A stretch of DNA of 64,000 bases from Artocarpus heterophyllus (Eukaryota; Streptophyta; Magnoliopsida; Rosales; Moraceae): NCBI GenBank assembly GCA_025403435.1, contig CM046350.1:27606938-27670937 (forward strand). Direction: 5' to 3'. Below are positions 1 to 9,773 of this stretch, piece after piece. Numbering within the stretch: the stretch's first letter is position 1; each line of letters opens with the position of its first letter. The notes beneath the pieces are model-generated. The model saw nothing but the letters and a program-made list of their open reading frames with translations, did not search any database and was not told the DNA's origin. The translations under genes were made by a program, and so were the position numbers.

Positions 1-545
1 AAAGTTTGAATTTAGTCGCAAAATATTTTTTATGAATAAAAATTTTTAGTTGTCGCCCTACATCAATGAATGTTAGTCATAGAAAGTATTTTACAATTAA
101 AATTTTTGTATTCGCTAAGTTTTAATGCTTTTTACAACCAAAAAATAAGTTGCAAGAGAGCTTTTAGTTAGTTGCAAAAAAATTTAAAGGGCGCCAAAAT
201 TTACATTGCTGGAGGCCAAATCACTTTTTACCGATTACATAAAAGTTAATTAGTGACTAATAAATAGTCTCCGTTAAATGAATTACTAGATATATAGTGA
301 CTAACTTTTTAGTCGTTAAAAGAACCAATTTAGTGACTATTAGTTAGTCGTTGAAGTTTTTCATTTTCAATTTTGCAGTGACTAACAACTAGTTATCGAA
401 TAATTTGATTGTAAATTTTTGAGTGACTAAATTTTAGTCACCATTTTATAAAAATTAAAGAGCATTTTTTTATTGACTAAAATATTGTTAGAATGAAATA
501 GACTTCTATTTCAAGTGACTAGTTTTTGAGTTGCCAAATACAAAT
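1..545. repeat. CACTA-type subterminal repeats
   Basis: This stretch holds about ten short copies of a motif around GTGACTAA and its reverse complement TTAGTCAC/TTAGTCGTT, often paired as close inverted repeats (for example near 290-325 and 420-445). Dense short repeats in both orientations are typical of the subterminal transposase-binding regions of plant CACTA (En/Spm) elements. The adjacent minus-strand coding remnant at 852-1115 supports this. The true terminus with its CACTA end is not visible and probably lies left of the window. Confidence 0.6.
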
Positions 546-803
546 ATAATTTTTATATATTTATTTAATTTCAATTTAATAAATTTAAATTAATTTATAA
601 TGAAAAAAGTTAATAATACACATAAACAAATAGTATAATAACATAAGCAATAATCAAACCAAATATCTAAATAGCATATAACATAAATAAATAAAATTCG
701 ATTAAGGTTCAAAAGTAAAGATCCGACCAAGCACATAAGTATGTCTCCGAACATAAAAGTGCGTCAAATAAAATACATTAACATCAAACCAAATAGATGA
801 GTA

Positions 804-835
<32 letters not shown>

Positions 836-851
836 GACTAAGAAGTAAATA
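546..851. other. AT-rich CACTA 3' untranslated region with microsatellite
   Basis: No coding sequence is seen. The stretch contains a (CT)n run followed by (TA)n at about 808-834. It lies between the subterminal repeats and the stop codon of the minus-strand CACTA coding remnant, so it is most likely the 3' untranslated part of that transposon. Confidence 0.4.
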
Positions 852-1115
852 CTAATTATCAAAGACCGGTGTAGGTAACAATGGTGGCGACGGTGATGGG
901 TGCTGTGATGATTGAAAACTTGGAAAGGGATGCTCATCTGGTATATTCATGATAGCTATCATCTCTCTTCATAAATCCTCAAGAAGTTCAATCCGTAGTT
1001 GTTGTTACAAGGTTGTAGCCATCTCTTGTCACTCTCTTTGAAAATTCATTTTCATTTTATTAGCCATGTCACTAACACGTTGTTGAATTTGTGCTTCAAC
1101 TTGAGATGAAGATTA
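852..1115 (-). pseudogene. CACTA transposon second-ORF C-terminal tail (Transposase_24-like), decayed
   Basis: Read on the minus strand, this encodes a Gln-rich helical segment (repeated QQ, REMIAIMNIPDEHP) followed by a Ser/Pro-rich tail (FPSFQSSQHPSPSPP) and a stop at 852-854. This combination is typical of the C-terminus of the second protein of plant CACTA elements, a DNA-binding or accessory factor (Transposase_24 family). At least three in-frame stops interrupt it, including TGA near 1031. Only the C-terminal end is present. The assignment is from recognised composition and layout; a profile search would confirm it. Confidence 0.5.
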
Positions 1116-1176
1116 GGATGATTGCCTCTAATGCATGGTGGAATGCAATTAGAACTAAAACTTTGAACGATTATAC

Positions 1177-1540
1177 TATAAAAGATCAACCTGTTAAATG
1201 GAATTACTTAATATCCTTACAAGTTACTGTTCATTTTATGTATTGACAATATAGGACTAGGGATTCTTCCCTTTACGTGCCTATGCAAGATGGACTTGAG
1301 ATTCTTCCCTTTATGCATCCTCATAGGATGATGTTCTCTTTGGAGTCATCAATCTTGTATTGATGGATCAAGTCGCTCGTTTGAGCTGGTTCAGCTCTGA
1401 TATCATGATGAAATTTGAACTTGCTTAGAACTTGGCATTCTATCTTAAAAAATCAACCTGTTAAATAGAGTGGCCCAACATTCTTATAAATTACTGTTTG
1501 TTTTTATGTATTAATAATGTAGGACTTGAGATTCTTTTCC
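1177..1540. repeat. Two-copy direct repeat of about 100 bp
   Basis: Two related blocks start near 1177 and 1446. Each begins with GATCAACCTGTTAAAT or a close variant, continues through a conserved TTACTGTT...TATGTATT segment, and ends in GGACT..GATTCTTCCCTTTA. The spacer holds the phrase CTCTGATATCATGATGAAA, which resembles a common dispersed plant repeat. No coding potential is evident. Confidence 0.55.
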
Positions 1541-2827
1541 CTTTAGATGAACAAGGTTACCAAACGTACCTAATATCTTCCTTGATCAATAAGCCAATAG
1601 ATTTTTAAGTTGATAAAACTTTAAATTTATAAAATTGCTCCATTTGCAAGAACAAAAACTTATTAGTGATGGTCCTTGGAAGAAAAATTTACAACCTATG
1701 AATGTAGATTATCTAGGTATTAATCAATAATTAAATAACCAAGATTAAAAAAAAAAAGAATATGAATATTTGCTTTTATATTTTAAGCCCGCCTACGAAT
1801 ATATGTTCAAACTAAAGGATTGAACTGAAAATATTATAATAATTCAAATTTTGTAATAAATAACACTACAGTAAAATTTGTTTGGTTATATTTCCAAGCG
1901 AGCTATCTATCATCAGTTTTGGAATTTAGCCCTTGGTACAGTTACTTTATATAATAATAAAAAAAACTTATATATTATTGATCATGCAAATGAGGACATG
2001 GAATCGTATTATTTTTTGAACTTGACATGGAATCTTATTTGATCAATGGCAAAGGGAAAAAAAGGTGTTTTAAAGCTTTTTCTAAAATTGTTTAAAAACT
2101 AAATTTGAGTAATTTCAATTTTTAGTATTATGCTGGAATTTTCTATCTTTGTAATAAAAAAATTTTAACATTACAGAGTGTTTAGAAAATAAAAAGGGTC
2201 TGTGTACAGAACTGTTTGTCAAAATTTGATGAAATTTAACGTTTCACAACTACACAGTACGCATTATTAACAGGATGTATTCTTTTTGTATCACTATATA
2301 AACGAATTCTGCATTTATTAGTTGATATTATTTATTTAATTATTTTTTTGGTGGGTATGGCCTCCATCCGGGTGATATTATTTAGTTGCATGATGATGAA
2401 TTTGACGGAACTTTTTCGAATACAAATTCAGCAATGCCCAAATAATTAGTACTCGAGTCAAAGTTATACAATTGAAGATCAATGTGAAATAATCTAAACA
2501 AAACTTTTAGTAAATCTGAACTGTAGTTAAGAATCACAAAACATTAGTAAAATTCTTTTTATACCCTTTTTGATATTCCCTAAAAAGTATTTCCATCCGA
2601 CTGGTGTTTTCTCAAGTTTGAAGACTTCTGAGGTGGGTGCCTTATTGTCCCATATATAATTATAAACATTAGATCATAATAAAAGTTAATGGTTACGTAA
2701 ATATGAGGGATAATACTAGTCTTATTATAACTTTTTTTTAAACTACCAAGATACAAGTCTCACATTTTTTTCCTTCTAATTTATACGGTATATGTGCATT
2801 GGAAATTTTCAATTTTTGTACAATGTG

Positions 2828-2828
<1 letters not shown>
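1541..2828. other. Non-coding AT-rich stretch, nothing recognised
   Basis: No domain, RNA gene or transposon end could be recognised. A CACTACAGTAAAATTTG string near 1863 resembles a CACTA terminus but has no partner or flanking subterminal repeats. Confidence 0.4.

Positions 2829-2863
<35 letters not shown>
2829..2863. repeat. (TA)n microsatellite
   Basis: An uninterrupted TA dinucleotide run of about 17 units. Confidence 0.95.
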
Positions 2864-2865
<2 letters not shown>

Positions 2866-2905
2866 CTGAGCATTAGATCCTATCAATTATTATTGATATT
2901 TGTTG

Positions 2906-3345
2906 AGGAAGTGAAGATTGTAATTCTATTTGTTTCATTCGCATCAAATATTATTTTTTTAAGATTGGGTACCGGCCATGGATTTGCATCAAATATTATG
3001 AAGGTGTATATAGAACAGAGACACGCCAAAAAAAAAAAAGAAAAGAAAAAAGAAAACGGCCACAACAAACAGAAAACCATCTAGAGAAGATTGAATTTGA
3101 CGACAATCAGTGTATCATTGTTGATAGAATACTTAAATACACTTTCATCGTAGTGGTTGTATGGGGTTTTTTTGGGTGGTTGGATGAGTTTTTTTTTTTT
3201 TAATTAAGAATGGAAGACTTTTCATTAATGATTTTTAATGAATGCTTTTTTAAAATAAATAAATGAATAAATAAAACGGTATAAAACTGTTGGTTTTAAT
3301 GTAAAGCATCCTTTGTTTATCTAAAAAATTAAATCATTTAGCATT
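2906..3345. repeat. Dispersed duplicated segment, copy 1 (pairs with 17339-17701)
   Basis: This segment aligns by eye with 17339-17701. Shared landmarks in the same order are GGAAGTGAAGATTGTAATTC, GCATCAAATATTATGAAGGTGTA, CACAACAAA..AAAACCATC, TTAATTAAG.ATG..GACTT, TTTGTAATGAATGCTT and AATCATT.AGCAT. The copies differ by simple-repeat expansion and many substitutions, so the duplication is old. It encodes no recognisable protein. Confidence 0.7.
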
Positions 3346-3640
3346 TTTTTTGACAAAACATTTTCAAATTTGTTGATAACTCTATAAATAGAGTTATTTT
3401 AACTCTCCTTGCTATTGAAGTTGGATTTATTTTAAAGCCATAAATGGCTTTATTGAGGAAAATAGCTTCACTGGTGCTACATGAAGAACGCAGCAAAACT
3501 GATAGTTTATATAGGGAGCACTTGAGAGAGAAAATTTGTTTCCTTTTCATGTGAGACTTTTGAAAGCTATTGAACACAAAAGCCTAAAATCATAATAAAT
3601 AAATTAAAAGCTATCATTTGACACTAAAACAACATTGTCG
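3346..3640. other. Non-coding stretch with two small palindromes
   Basis: No gene is recognised. Two short inverted repeats are visible: AACTCTATAAATAGAGTT near 3377 and AAAGCCATAAATGGCTTTA near 3435. The minus-strand open frame across this stretch looks like chance. Confidence 0.4.
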
Positions 3641-3726
3641 TGGTGGGTTGGTGGCAAGTGCAATAAGAAACCTTGCTTAGGTGTGAGGTTTAAATCCTTA
3701 CACATGCAAAATAATAAACTTTTCTT
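3641..3726 (+). mobile_element. Possible tRNA-derived SINE head
   Basis: The segment has a box A-like stretch (TGGTGGGTTGGTGGCAAGTGC) and, about 45 bp downstream, a box B-like stretch (AGGTTTAAATCC), the spacing expected of an RNA polymerase III internal promoter. It looks like the 5' head of a plant SINE, followed at once by MITE sequence. No target duplication or poly(A)/(T) tail could be delimited, so this is tentative. Confidence 0.35.
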
Positions 3727-3955
3727 TTTTATTTTTAAGTTTGAATGTGCTATAAATGGGTGGGTCGTGCCGTGCGTGTTGACACATTTAATTAAACATG
3801 TTAAGCATGTTAAAGTAATCCAACCCGTTTATTTTCGTATTATTCATGTCAACCTATTTATTGCCCAATTAATATACGTGCGATCCAAACCCGTTTATCT
3901 CATATCATTTTCGTATCGTGTCATTGTACCGTGTCTAAAATTGCCGACTCTAACC
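3727..3955 (+). mobile_element. MITE fragment (right end), same family as 59659-60202
   Basis: The sequence matches the right part of the MITE at 59659-60202 throughout: the GGGTCGTGCCGTG core, CCGTTTATTTTCGT, GCCCAATTAAT and the terminal TTGCC..CTCTAACCCT. The left half is missing. The GTCGTG/CACGAC-rich interior and the TTGYYARCCCT-type end suggest a hAT-derived MITE. It sits at the same place in the Athila-type LTR as the copy at 59659. Confidence 0.5.
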
Positions 3956-4994
3956 CTCATCCCATACTTTTTCTTAGGCCTTGGGGGCTTAGAGCACAAA
4001 ATTGGTGCTACAGCCCACTCAAAACTAGAAAATTTTGAAAAATTTCTAGATTTTCTCCAAGCTACACTTTTTTCAAAGCCTAAATAGGGCTTTTTAGGGT
4101 TCAATTAGGGACTTTGAAAAGACTTTTGGAGACCTCGTGACAGGCTTGTGAAAACAAAATAAGTTGGAAAAAATAGCTAGAGAAGGAGAAGAAGACAATA
4201 AAGTCAGAAGGCAAAGGTGTTCATCATTTTTAATACTTGTTTTTCTTCTCATTCTTTGTTCATGTTTAATAATATTATTATGGTTTTATTTTATATCTTC
4301 ATGAACTAATTTTATTTTTCTAGAGGTTAAATATAGCCTATGCTAGATATTATGTTTTTTATTGTTTAATTTTTTTAATATATTTTCTTTCAGATCATTT
4401 ATATTATCTTGTTTTTAATGTTTCTAATTTAGAAGCGCTGAATGGGATGATTTAATATTTAAAATTCAACACTCAAGAGAGGAAATTTTGTATGCAATCA
4501 AAAGATAACATGGCCTAGAACTTTAGAGTTCAAGAAGCCTATATTTCCTTTCTAGTTGTTTAAAAGAACCATAGAACTTAATTAATTTTTAATAATTTGA
4601 TTTTTATAAGGATATTGAAACCGGTTATTAGGAATATTTTTGCTTGGCACTCTAGAAAGGGAGTTGAATAAATTAGGGTACTTGGCTAATAAATTGGAAA
4701 AACTAATTAGCAATTAGTTGACAATAAAAAGGCATAGTTGATAGATAGGTGAAGTTGAAAACTCTAGAGTTTATTACCGTTGCTTATCTTTCCATAAGAG
4801 TCTTGATTTTCTTTCAATTTTAAAATAGTCTCATTTTTATTGTTTGCAATTTCTTATTATTAGTTTTTTAGATAAAATAGAAATTATTTTAATTATAGTA
4901 CTTAGTAAGAATTTGATAGCAATTCCTTAGGACGGTAACCTTTCTCACCACTCTATTATTAAAACTTGATACTATACACTTACAGCTTTGTCAC
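3956..4994 (+). mobile_element. Athila-type Ty3/gypsy LTR fragment, copy A
   Basis: This aligns with 24890-25930 (copy B) and 60203-61055 (copy C). Shared landmarks are AGGGCTTTTTAGGG, GACTTTGAAAAGACTTTTGGAGACC, TTTTATTGTTTAATT, the GGTACTTGGCTAATA block and GAGTTTATTACC. It is the 3' part of an LTR, because a gypsy primer-binding site follows directly. It carries no open frame and is heavily diverged from copies B and C. Confidence 0.7.
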
Positions 4995-5005
4995 GAACAA
5001 GCTTT

Positions 5006-5022
5006 TGGAGTCGTTGTCGAGG
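5006..5022 (+). promoter_or_regulatory. Degenerate primer-binding site (tRNA-Asp type), copy A
   Basis: TGGAGTCGTTGTCGAGG matches the plant tRNA-Asp 3' end complement used by Athila elements (TGGCGCCGTTGCCGGGG), with several changes of the C-to-T/G-to-A type. It lies about 10 nt after the LTR end, the usual place for minus-strand priming. Confidence 0.6.
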
Positions 5023-5339
5023 ATTGTTAATTATTATCTAATTCTTGCAAATATTGTTATCAATTAGTCTAAGTTTTAATCGATTTTTTTCTTTAATATA
5101 TTATTTTTCTTTTCTTAATTTTTCTTCTTCCTTTTGTTTTTGAAGATTTCTAAGGTTGTTCATGCGAAAAAAAACCAAAGTTTTGAGCTTTTCCTTGTGA
5201 TTTAGAAATTGATAGAAAACTTTAGGCAATAAAGGCAGCGAAAAAAACCAAAGATCATGAACCGATTGTAGAAATCAACAACAATAGGCACTCAAATACT
5301 ATTACACGCCATTTTGCTGCGGAGTATCAGCACGGTCAA
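5023..5339 (+). other. Athila-type leader remnant, copy A
   Basis: The stretch matches the leader after the primer site of copy B (25960-26240), including AATAAAGGCAGCGAAAAA and GATTG.AGAAATCAACAACA. It stops abruptly near 5338, where minus-strand copia sequence begins, so gag of this copy is lost. Confidence 0.6.
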
Positions 5340-6351
5340 ATGGGACGAAATCACATTCTCTACTAAATGTCCTAAGAACTCATCGAAGAGGTGCTCTTCA
5401 TATTGATCGGATCAAAGTGTTTCTATGGGTTTATCTAATTGCTTCACTACCTTGGCATAAAACTCTTTGAACTTGTCAAAAGTTTTGCTCTTATGACGCA
5501 TAAGGTAAAGTATCCATATATCAAGTAGTCGTCAATAAAAGTGATGAAATACCCATATCCTCTTCATACCTTGATATTCATAGGACCACAAATATTACTA
5601 TGCATAAGTTCTAGAACCCCTGTGGCTCGACTGCCTTTAGACCTAAATAGTCTTTTGGTCATCTTGCCCTCCAAACATCACATTACGGTATAGATTCCAC
5701 CTCTAAATAGTTTAGAGGTTCATCCCTTACCAACCTTTGAATCATATTCAAGCTAATATAACCTAATCATAAGTGCCAAATATAAGTCTTATAAGAATGA
5801 GAAGTTTTAAGCCTTTTAGAGTTACCATTAATCTCATTGTTCAGCAGTGAATCTATCTTAGGCTTGATAAAATATTCATGTTTACCTCTTTTAGCTAGGA
5901 AGTTCTTGCAATTCTTCTTGACGTACCCAACCATCCCATACAGAAGCACTTGAGCTTCCTTTGGGTTCCACTTCTTTTTGTTCTTCTTGTTCTTGCCTTT
6001 AGTTGGTGAAATAGAAGATTTCTTGTTCTTGGTCTTTTGTTTCTTTCCATTTCCAGAGTTAGAGTTAGAGTTAGAACTAGATGCAACCACCGTGTTCGCC
6101 TCACCACCAACAGATCCATACTTGATCATGTTTCCAAACTCTTGTAACTGCTTCATCAACTCAATTAAGGTCACATCCTATCTATTGCTCAAATTGTGTG
6201 AAGCTTTAAATAGGATGAACTCCTCAAAAAGAGTCTAAAAAACTATAGTCATCTATGATTCAACATCAATGTCGGCTCTATGTTTTTGAGCCTCAGCGAG
6301 GTAACCTATGACCAATATCATGTGCTCCTTCATAGATGCCATGGTTTCTGT
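5340..6351 (-). pseudogene. Ty1/copia gag, pre-integrase and integrase remnant
   Basis: On the minus strand from 6345 down this encodes the middle of a copia Gag (MASMKEHMILVIGYLAEA), then an Asn/Ser/Lys-rich linker and the nucleocapsid region with a degenerate zinc knuckle (GMVGYVKKNCKNFL; upstream cysteines lost). The GAG-pre-integrase motif (YIWHLRLGYISLNMIQRLV) follows from about 5780 down, then integrase-like sequence with many stops to 5340. No Asp-Ser-Gly protease motif lies between the knuckle and the pre-integrase domain, so an internal deletion has probably removed the protease. The 135-codon open frame at 5767-6174 is only a surviving stretch of this polyprotein. Confidence 0.65.
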
Positions 6352-6890
6352 TGTTGGAAAAATAGTACGCAGTGAAATTTTAAAAATTTTACATTAGAGT
6401 ATTTTCCAAAACACAAGTTTGACATGCTATATGCATAAATTAAATAGATCTTACTAACCTTTGATTGCCAAAGAACCCTCGCAAAACGTGAAGAGAAGTA
6501 ACGTTCCAAAAGAGCCTCAACCAACTGGTCTTCTTTGCTATTCTCTATCCATGACCGGAGTGAGTGTGGGCTCACACATATAGCTCTTCCACCAGGTGAC
6601 TCTCCTTCCAACCAATCGAGAGAACCCAAAGCTAAAGTTCGTGATTTGTAAACAAAAGCTCTCAAGGAGTTTTCAAATTCTCAATAGAAGATTATCACTC
6701 TTAATCTCTCAATTGATATGAATAAATCATGTGACTTACTCCCTATTTATAGAGGTTGGGTCTAGGATCAGTCCTTATCAAGTAAGGTCTCAAAAACTCA
6801 AAACATAATCAAGTTTGGATCAATATCTGATAAGATCCACGTAAAAACATGTAATCTTATCCTTCGCTCATCAGTAGGAAGATTAGGATG

Positions 6891-6925
6891 TTTGGCAGGC
6901 CGAACAAGTCCATCGGTAGGCCGAA
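6891..6925. repeat. Two GC-rich dyads, 21-bp spacing, in copia solo LTR
   Basis: TTGGCAGGCCGAAC and ATCGGTAGGCCGAAC have cores starting at 6893 and 6914, 21 bp apart. They stand out as GC-rich in AT-rich DNA and match the dyads in the gypsy LTRs at 15409 and 62008. Confidence 0.7.
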
Positions 6926-7887
6926 CTACCAAATAAATATCTCCACAAATCTTTTATTTTCCACCCAAGATTCTATAGGATAAAGTCTCAGTTTTAATTC
7001 AAATAACCCAATATAGAAGTTATCTGATCAAAAAAACTTTATCTAGATAATCTCTAAGAAAATAAATGAATTCCCAATAATTCTACAAGTTTATCTTGAT
7101 CTAATTTATCCAAAATTAAATCAATCGATAAACAGACAAGAATTATCCGATCCTAATAATTCAACAGGTTGATCTTGAATTAATTTTATTACAAAATTAA
7201 TTCAACCGATAAATAAACATGAATTATATGATTCTTTCAAATTTTAACTAATCTAATAAATTTGACATAAGTCACCAATCATTGGAAAAGCACGCCATAT
7301 CGTTACAGGATGTTGTGAGCTAGCAAAGGGGACCAAATAGACCTATATAGTTCAAGTTTTCGATAATTATGAAACCCAATATCCCATATATATTTCATAA
7401 TTATCAACTCCAATGCTACTCTACTAAAAGCTTAGAGCTGCACTCTTGAACTATATATAATTACAAAGCCCGTATAGCTAAATCTCCATGACTTATCATA
7501 GTGTATCGTATCCCCATATGATTATCTATAATCGGCTTAAGGACAAGTTTTGTGTTACCTTTTCGATTATTTTTATCTTACGTTCCATTATCTCACCATC
7601 GAAAAACTTACCATCCAAAGACAGTATACCATTCGGTTACACCTATGTATCCAAATGGTTAAGCGCTCCAGCTTTCCAATTACATAACAACGCATATAAG
7701 AGAATATCATTACTCCTAAAGAGGAGCTATGGATTCCATATCTATGAATAACAGGTCTACGCTACCAAGATTCATGCCTCCAACATACCAGCATGCATAG
7801 CACTATTAAGATATGGGTGTCACCATTTGGTACATCAAAAGACACAAGTCAAGACAACAAGCCCACTATTCATCTCAGGATTAAGAT

Positions 7888-8074
7888 ACAATACAAATGA
7901 TTGTCTAAAGTGAATTGATTTGCCGAGACAGAATTATTAATCCAAATCAATTCACTTTATGTCCCAATCCAACACATCAACACAATACAAATGATTGTCT
8001 AAAGTGAATTGATTTGCCGAGACAGAATTATTAATCCAAATCAATTCACTTTATGTCCCAATCCAACACATCGT
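7888..8074. repeat. 94-bp tandem duplication with internal inverted repeat
   Basis: Two near-perfect units start at 7888 and 7982. Each contains the 13-bp inverted repeat GTGAATTGATTTG/CAAATCAATTCAC around a 20-nt loop. The homologous LTR at 9774-11748 has only one, degenerate, copy, so the duplication is specific to this solo LTR. Confidence 0.85.
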
Positions 8075-8454
8075 CACCTATGACAACGTACCAATGTTTC
8101 TATTCATGGAGTCCTCCTCCGATGGTCAAGACAAACCATCTCCCAATAGGGATATAGACAACATAACAATCTTTACATGAATAAAGCGCCCAACTTTATT
8201 TCCTCGATTGTGGATCTTATGATTTAGACTATCAGCTTAAGAATCGTGTCTTTCGCATAATCTATCCATTATATGTCCAATTCTTAAGGTTGAGACCGAC
8301 AGTCTCAGACTATTGTTTGCTTAACATACAATCAACAAATATAAATGTAGAGAGGACAAGATTGGTATATATAACAATAAATAAATTCTTTATTGATAAA
8401 AATTTCTCTAAAAACTTATTACATTTTTACTCCTTAGGGCATACATGTCTAACA

Positions 8455-8640
8455 TCTATTTGCATTTAAGCTGCTAAGACCCCTTTGTTGCTTTTTAAGG
8501 CTTTGCCTCCAAATATGTCCTTAAGATTGTCCATGATCTGTCAAGCAATTTCATAATCTTTTATGTTGAGCCTATAGTATGTTTTTCATGTTGAGTGTTT
8601 AGCCATCATTTCAACTACTTGATCTATAGTTTATAATCAC
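8455..8640 (-). pseudogene. Ty1/copia gag N-terminal remnant
   Basis: Minus-strand translation from about 8624 gives a Gag-like segment with the motif QIMDNLKDIFGGKALKS, matching the conserved UBN2-type Gag region of plant copia elements. Three stop codons interrupt it. It ends at the solo LTR insertion and continues on the other side at 6351, so the two pieces were once one frame region. Confidence 0.55.
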
Positions 8641-9755
8641 CACCTACGGGAGATTAATGATAACCCATGCTCAAGCAAATTATCTGTCATATGTTACCTA
8701 TGGACCAATGATGGAGGCCTTAGGTCCTCTCTTCTACAACTTTCTCCAATTCAATCTTTTAGAAAACAAGGTTTTATGTTAAAACATGCATAAACAATTT
8801 TTAATGAATGACACTCCCTATTCTACAAGACATGTTTTCAGCATACATAGTAAAACATATTATAAAGTAAACAAGCAATGTTATAAGCAAAGCTACAAGC
8901 AATATAACAACTAACAGTAATATTATGGTTCTATCATGGAGAAAAGAACATAAAGATTGCAAATTTAAATCGAAACATATATCGATTTTTCATCTTGTAT
9001 CTTCTCATTGTATCCTTCTTCATATAACGTCTGTCTTCAATCTCAATCTGATACAGATTGAAACTATTTTCTGGTTACCATAAAATTTTATGTCTCTTAG
9101 AATTGTGTCAAAAACTACAAGAAAAAAATTGAGAAATCCCATTATGTTGTCTCCTAATCGACTGGTTACACCATGCTGGTCAACTGGTTCTTTGTTTGAA
9201 ATAGAGAACTAGCTCTATCTATGTCCCGTTGACCGGTGACAAAGGGACCAGTCGACTAATTCAATGCTAAACCTCTATTGTAGTGCAATTTCTCAATTAC
9301 TTGTAGTGTTTTATAACAATTCAAAAACATATAAAAATTTATAGACATAAAAAAATCTTGACCTGCGATCATCTTTATCTTCTAGATTTGTCTTTAATAT
9401 TTAAAAGAAATGTACAACCAAAACCTATATTGTTTTTGGCTTACAAAATATCTATAAAATAAGCTAAATGGTGACAATATACCGCCATCTAATTACATGA
9501 AAAACCAAGATACATATTTTAATCTCTAAGGAACTATAACCGACAATTCTCTAAAAATTAAAAACAAGAATTTAATTAACAATATTTAATTTATATCATT
9601 CACCACATAAAAATTTAATTAACAATATCATTCACTACATATGAATATATAAAAACCTTAGAGAGCCAACCCTCTAAAAATTCAATTCAAGCATAGGAAA
9701 GATCACGATCACATAATCTATATACATAGCATGATCACAAACTCTATAAAACTAG
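8641..9755 (-). other. Copia leader region with dyad motifs
   Basis: This is the untranslated leader between primer site (9756-9773) and gag of the minus-strand copia element. No open frame of note is present. It includes GC-richer short dyads at 9155-9262 in otherwise AT-rich sequence. Confidence 0.5.
9155..9262. repeat. Phased dyads of the TCGACTGGT type in copia leader
   Basis: Related cores TCGACTGGT, TCAACTGGT, TTGACCGGT and the inverted ACCAGTCGACT have TCGAC/TCAAC/TTGAC starts at 9158, 9180, 9229 and 9252. The spacings are 22, 49 and 23 bp, close to multiples of 22-24 bp. The cores are local palindromes such as AGTCGACT. Confidence 0.6.
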
Positions 9756-9773
9756 GAGCTCTAATATCAATTT
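9756..9773 (-). promoter_or_regulatory. Degenerate tRNA-iMet primer-binding site, minus-strand copia
   Basis: Minus-strand reading gives TTGATATTAGAGCTCCT, a decayed form of TGGTATCAGAGC, directly after the LTR end. The differences are of the C-to-T/G-to-A type. It fixes 9774-11748 as the 5' LTR. Confidence 0.6.

Larger units (their letters stand above)
6352..8454 (-). mobile_element. Solo Ty1/copia LTR inserted in copia gag
   Basis: The element runs from TGTTGG on the left to TAACA on the right (as minus strand: TGTTAGACATG...TTCCAACA). It is flanked by TCTGT (6347-6351) and TCTAT (8455-8459), a 5-bp target duplication with one transition. It is about 2.1 kb and homologous to the LTR at 9774-11748: shared GACCAACTGGTCTTCTTTGCTATTCTC, GCCCTAAGGAGTAAA (minus strand) and TCCAAATGGTTAAGCGCT segments. 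The flanking sequence on both sides is copia gag, so it landed inside the older element. No internal region remains, so unequal LTR recombination probably removed it. Confidence 0.75.

Noticed and set aside
1863..1880. CACTACAGTAAAATTTG as a CACTA terminus
   Set aside because: No matching inverted end, subterminal repeats or target duplication lies nearby. The CACTA sequence at 1-1115 is oriented so that its end should be to the left.
5978..6238. Plus-strand open frame with Phe/Glu/Leu repeats
   Set aside because: It is the antisense shadow of the minus-strand copia gag linker.
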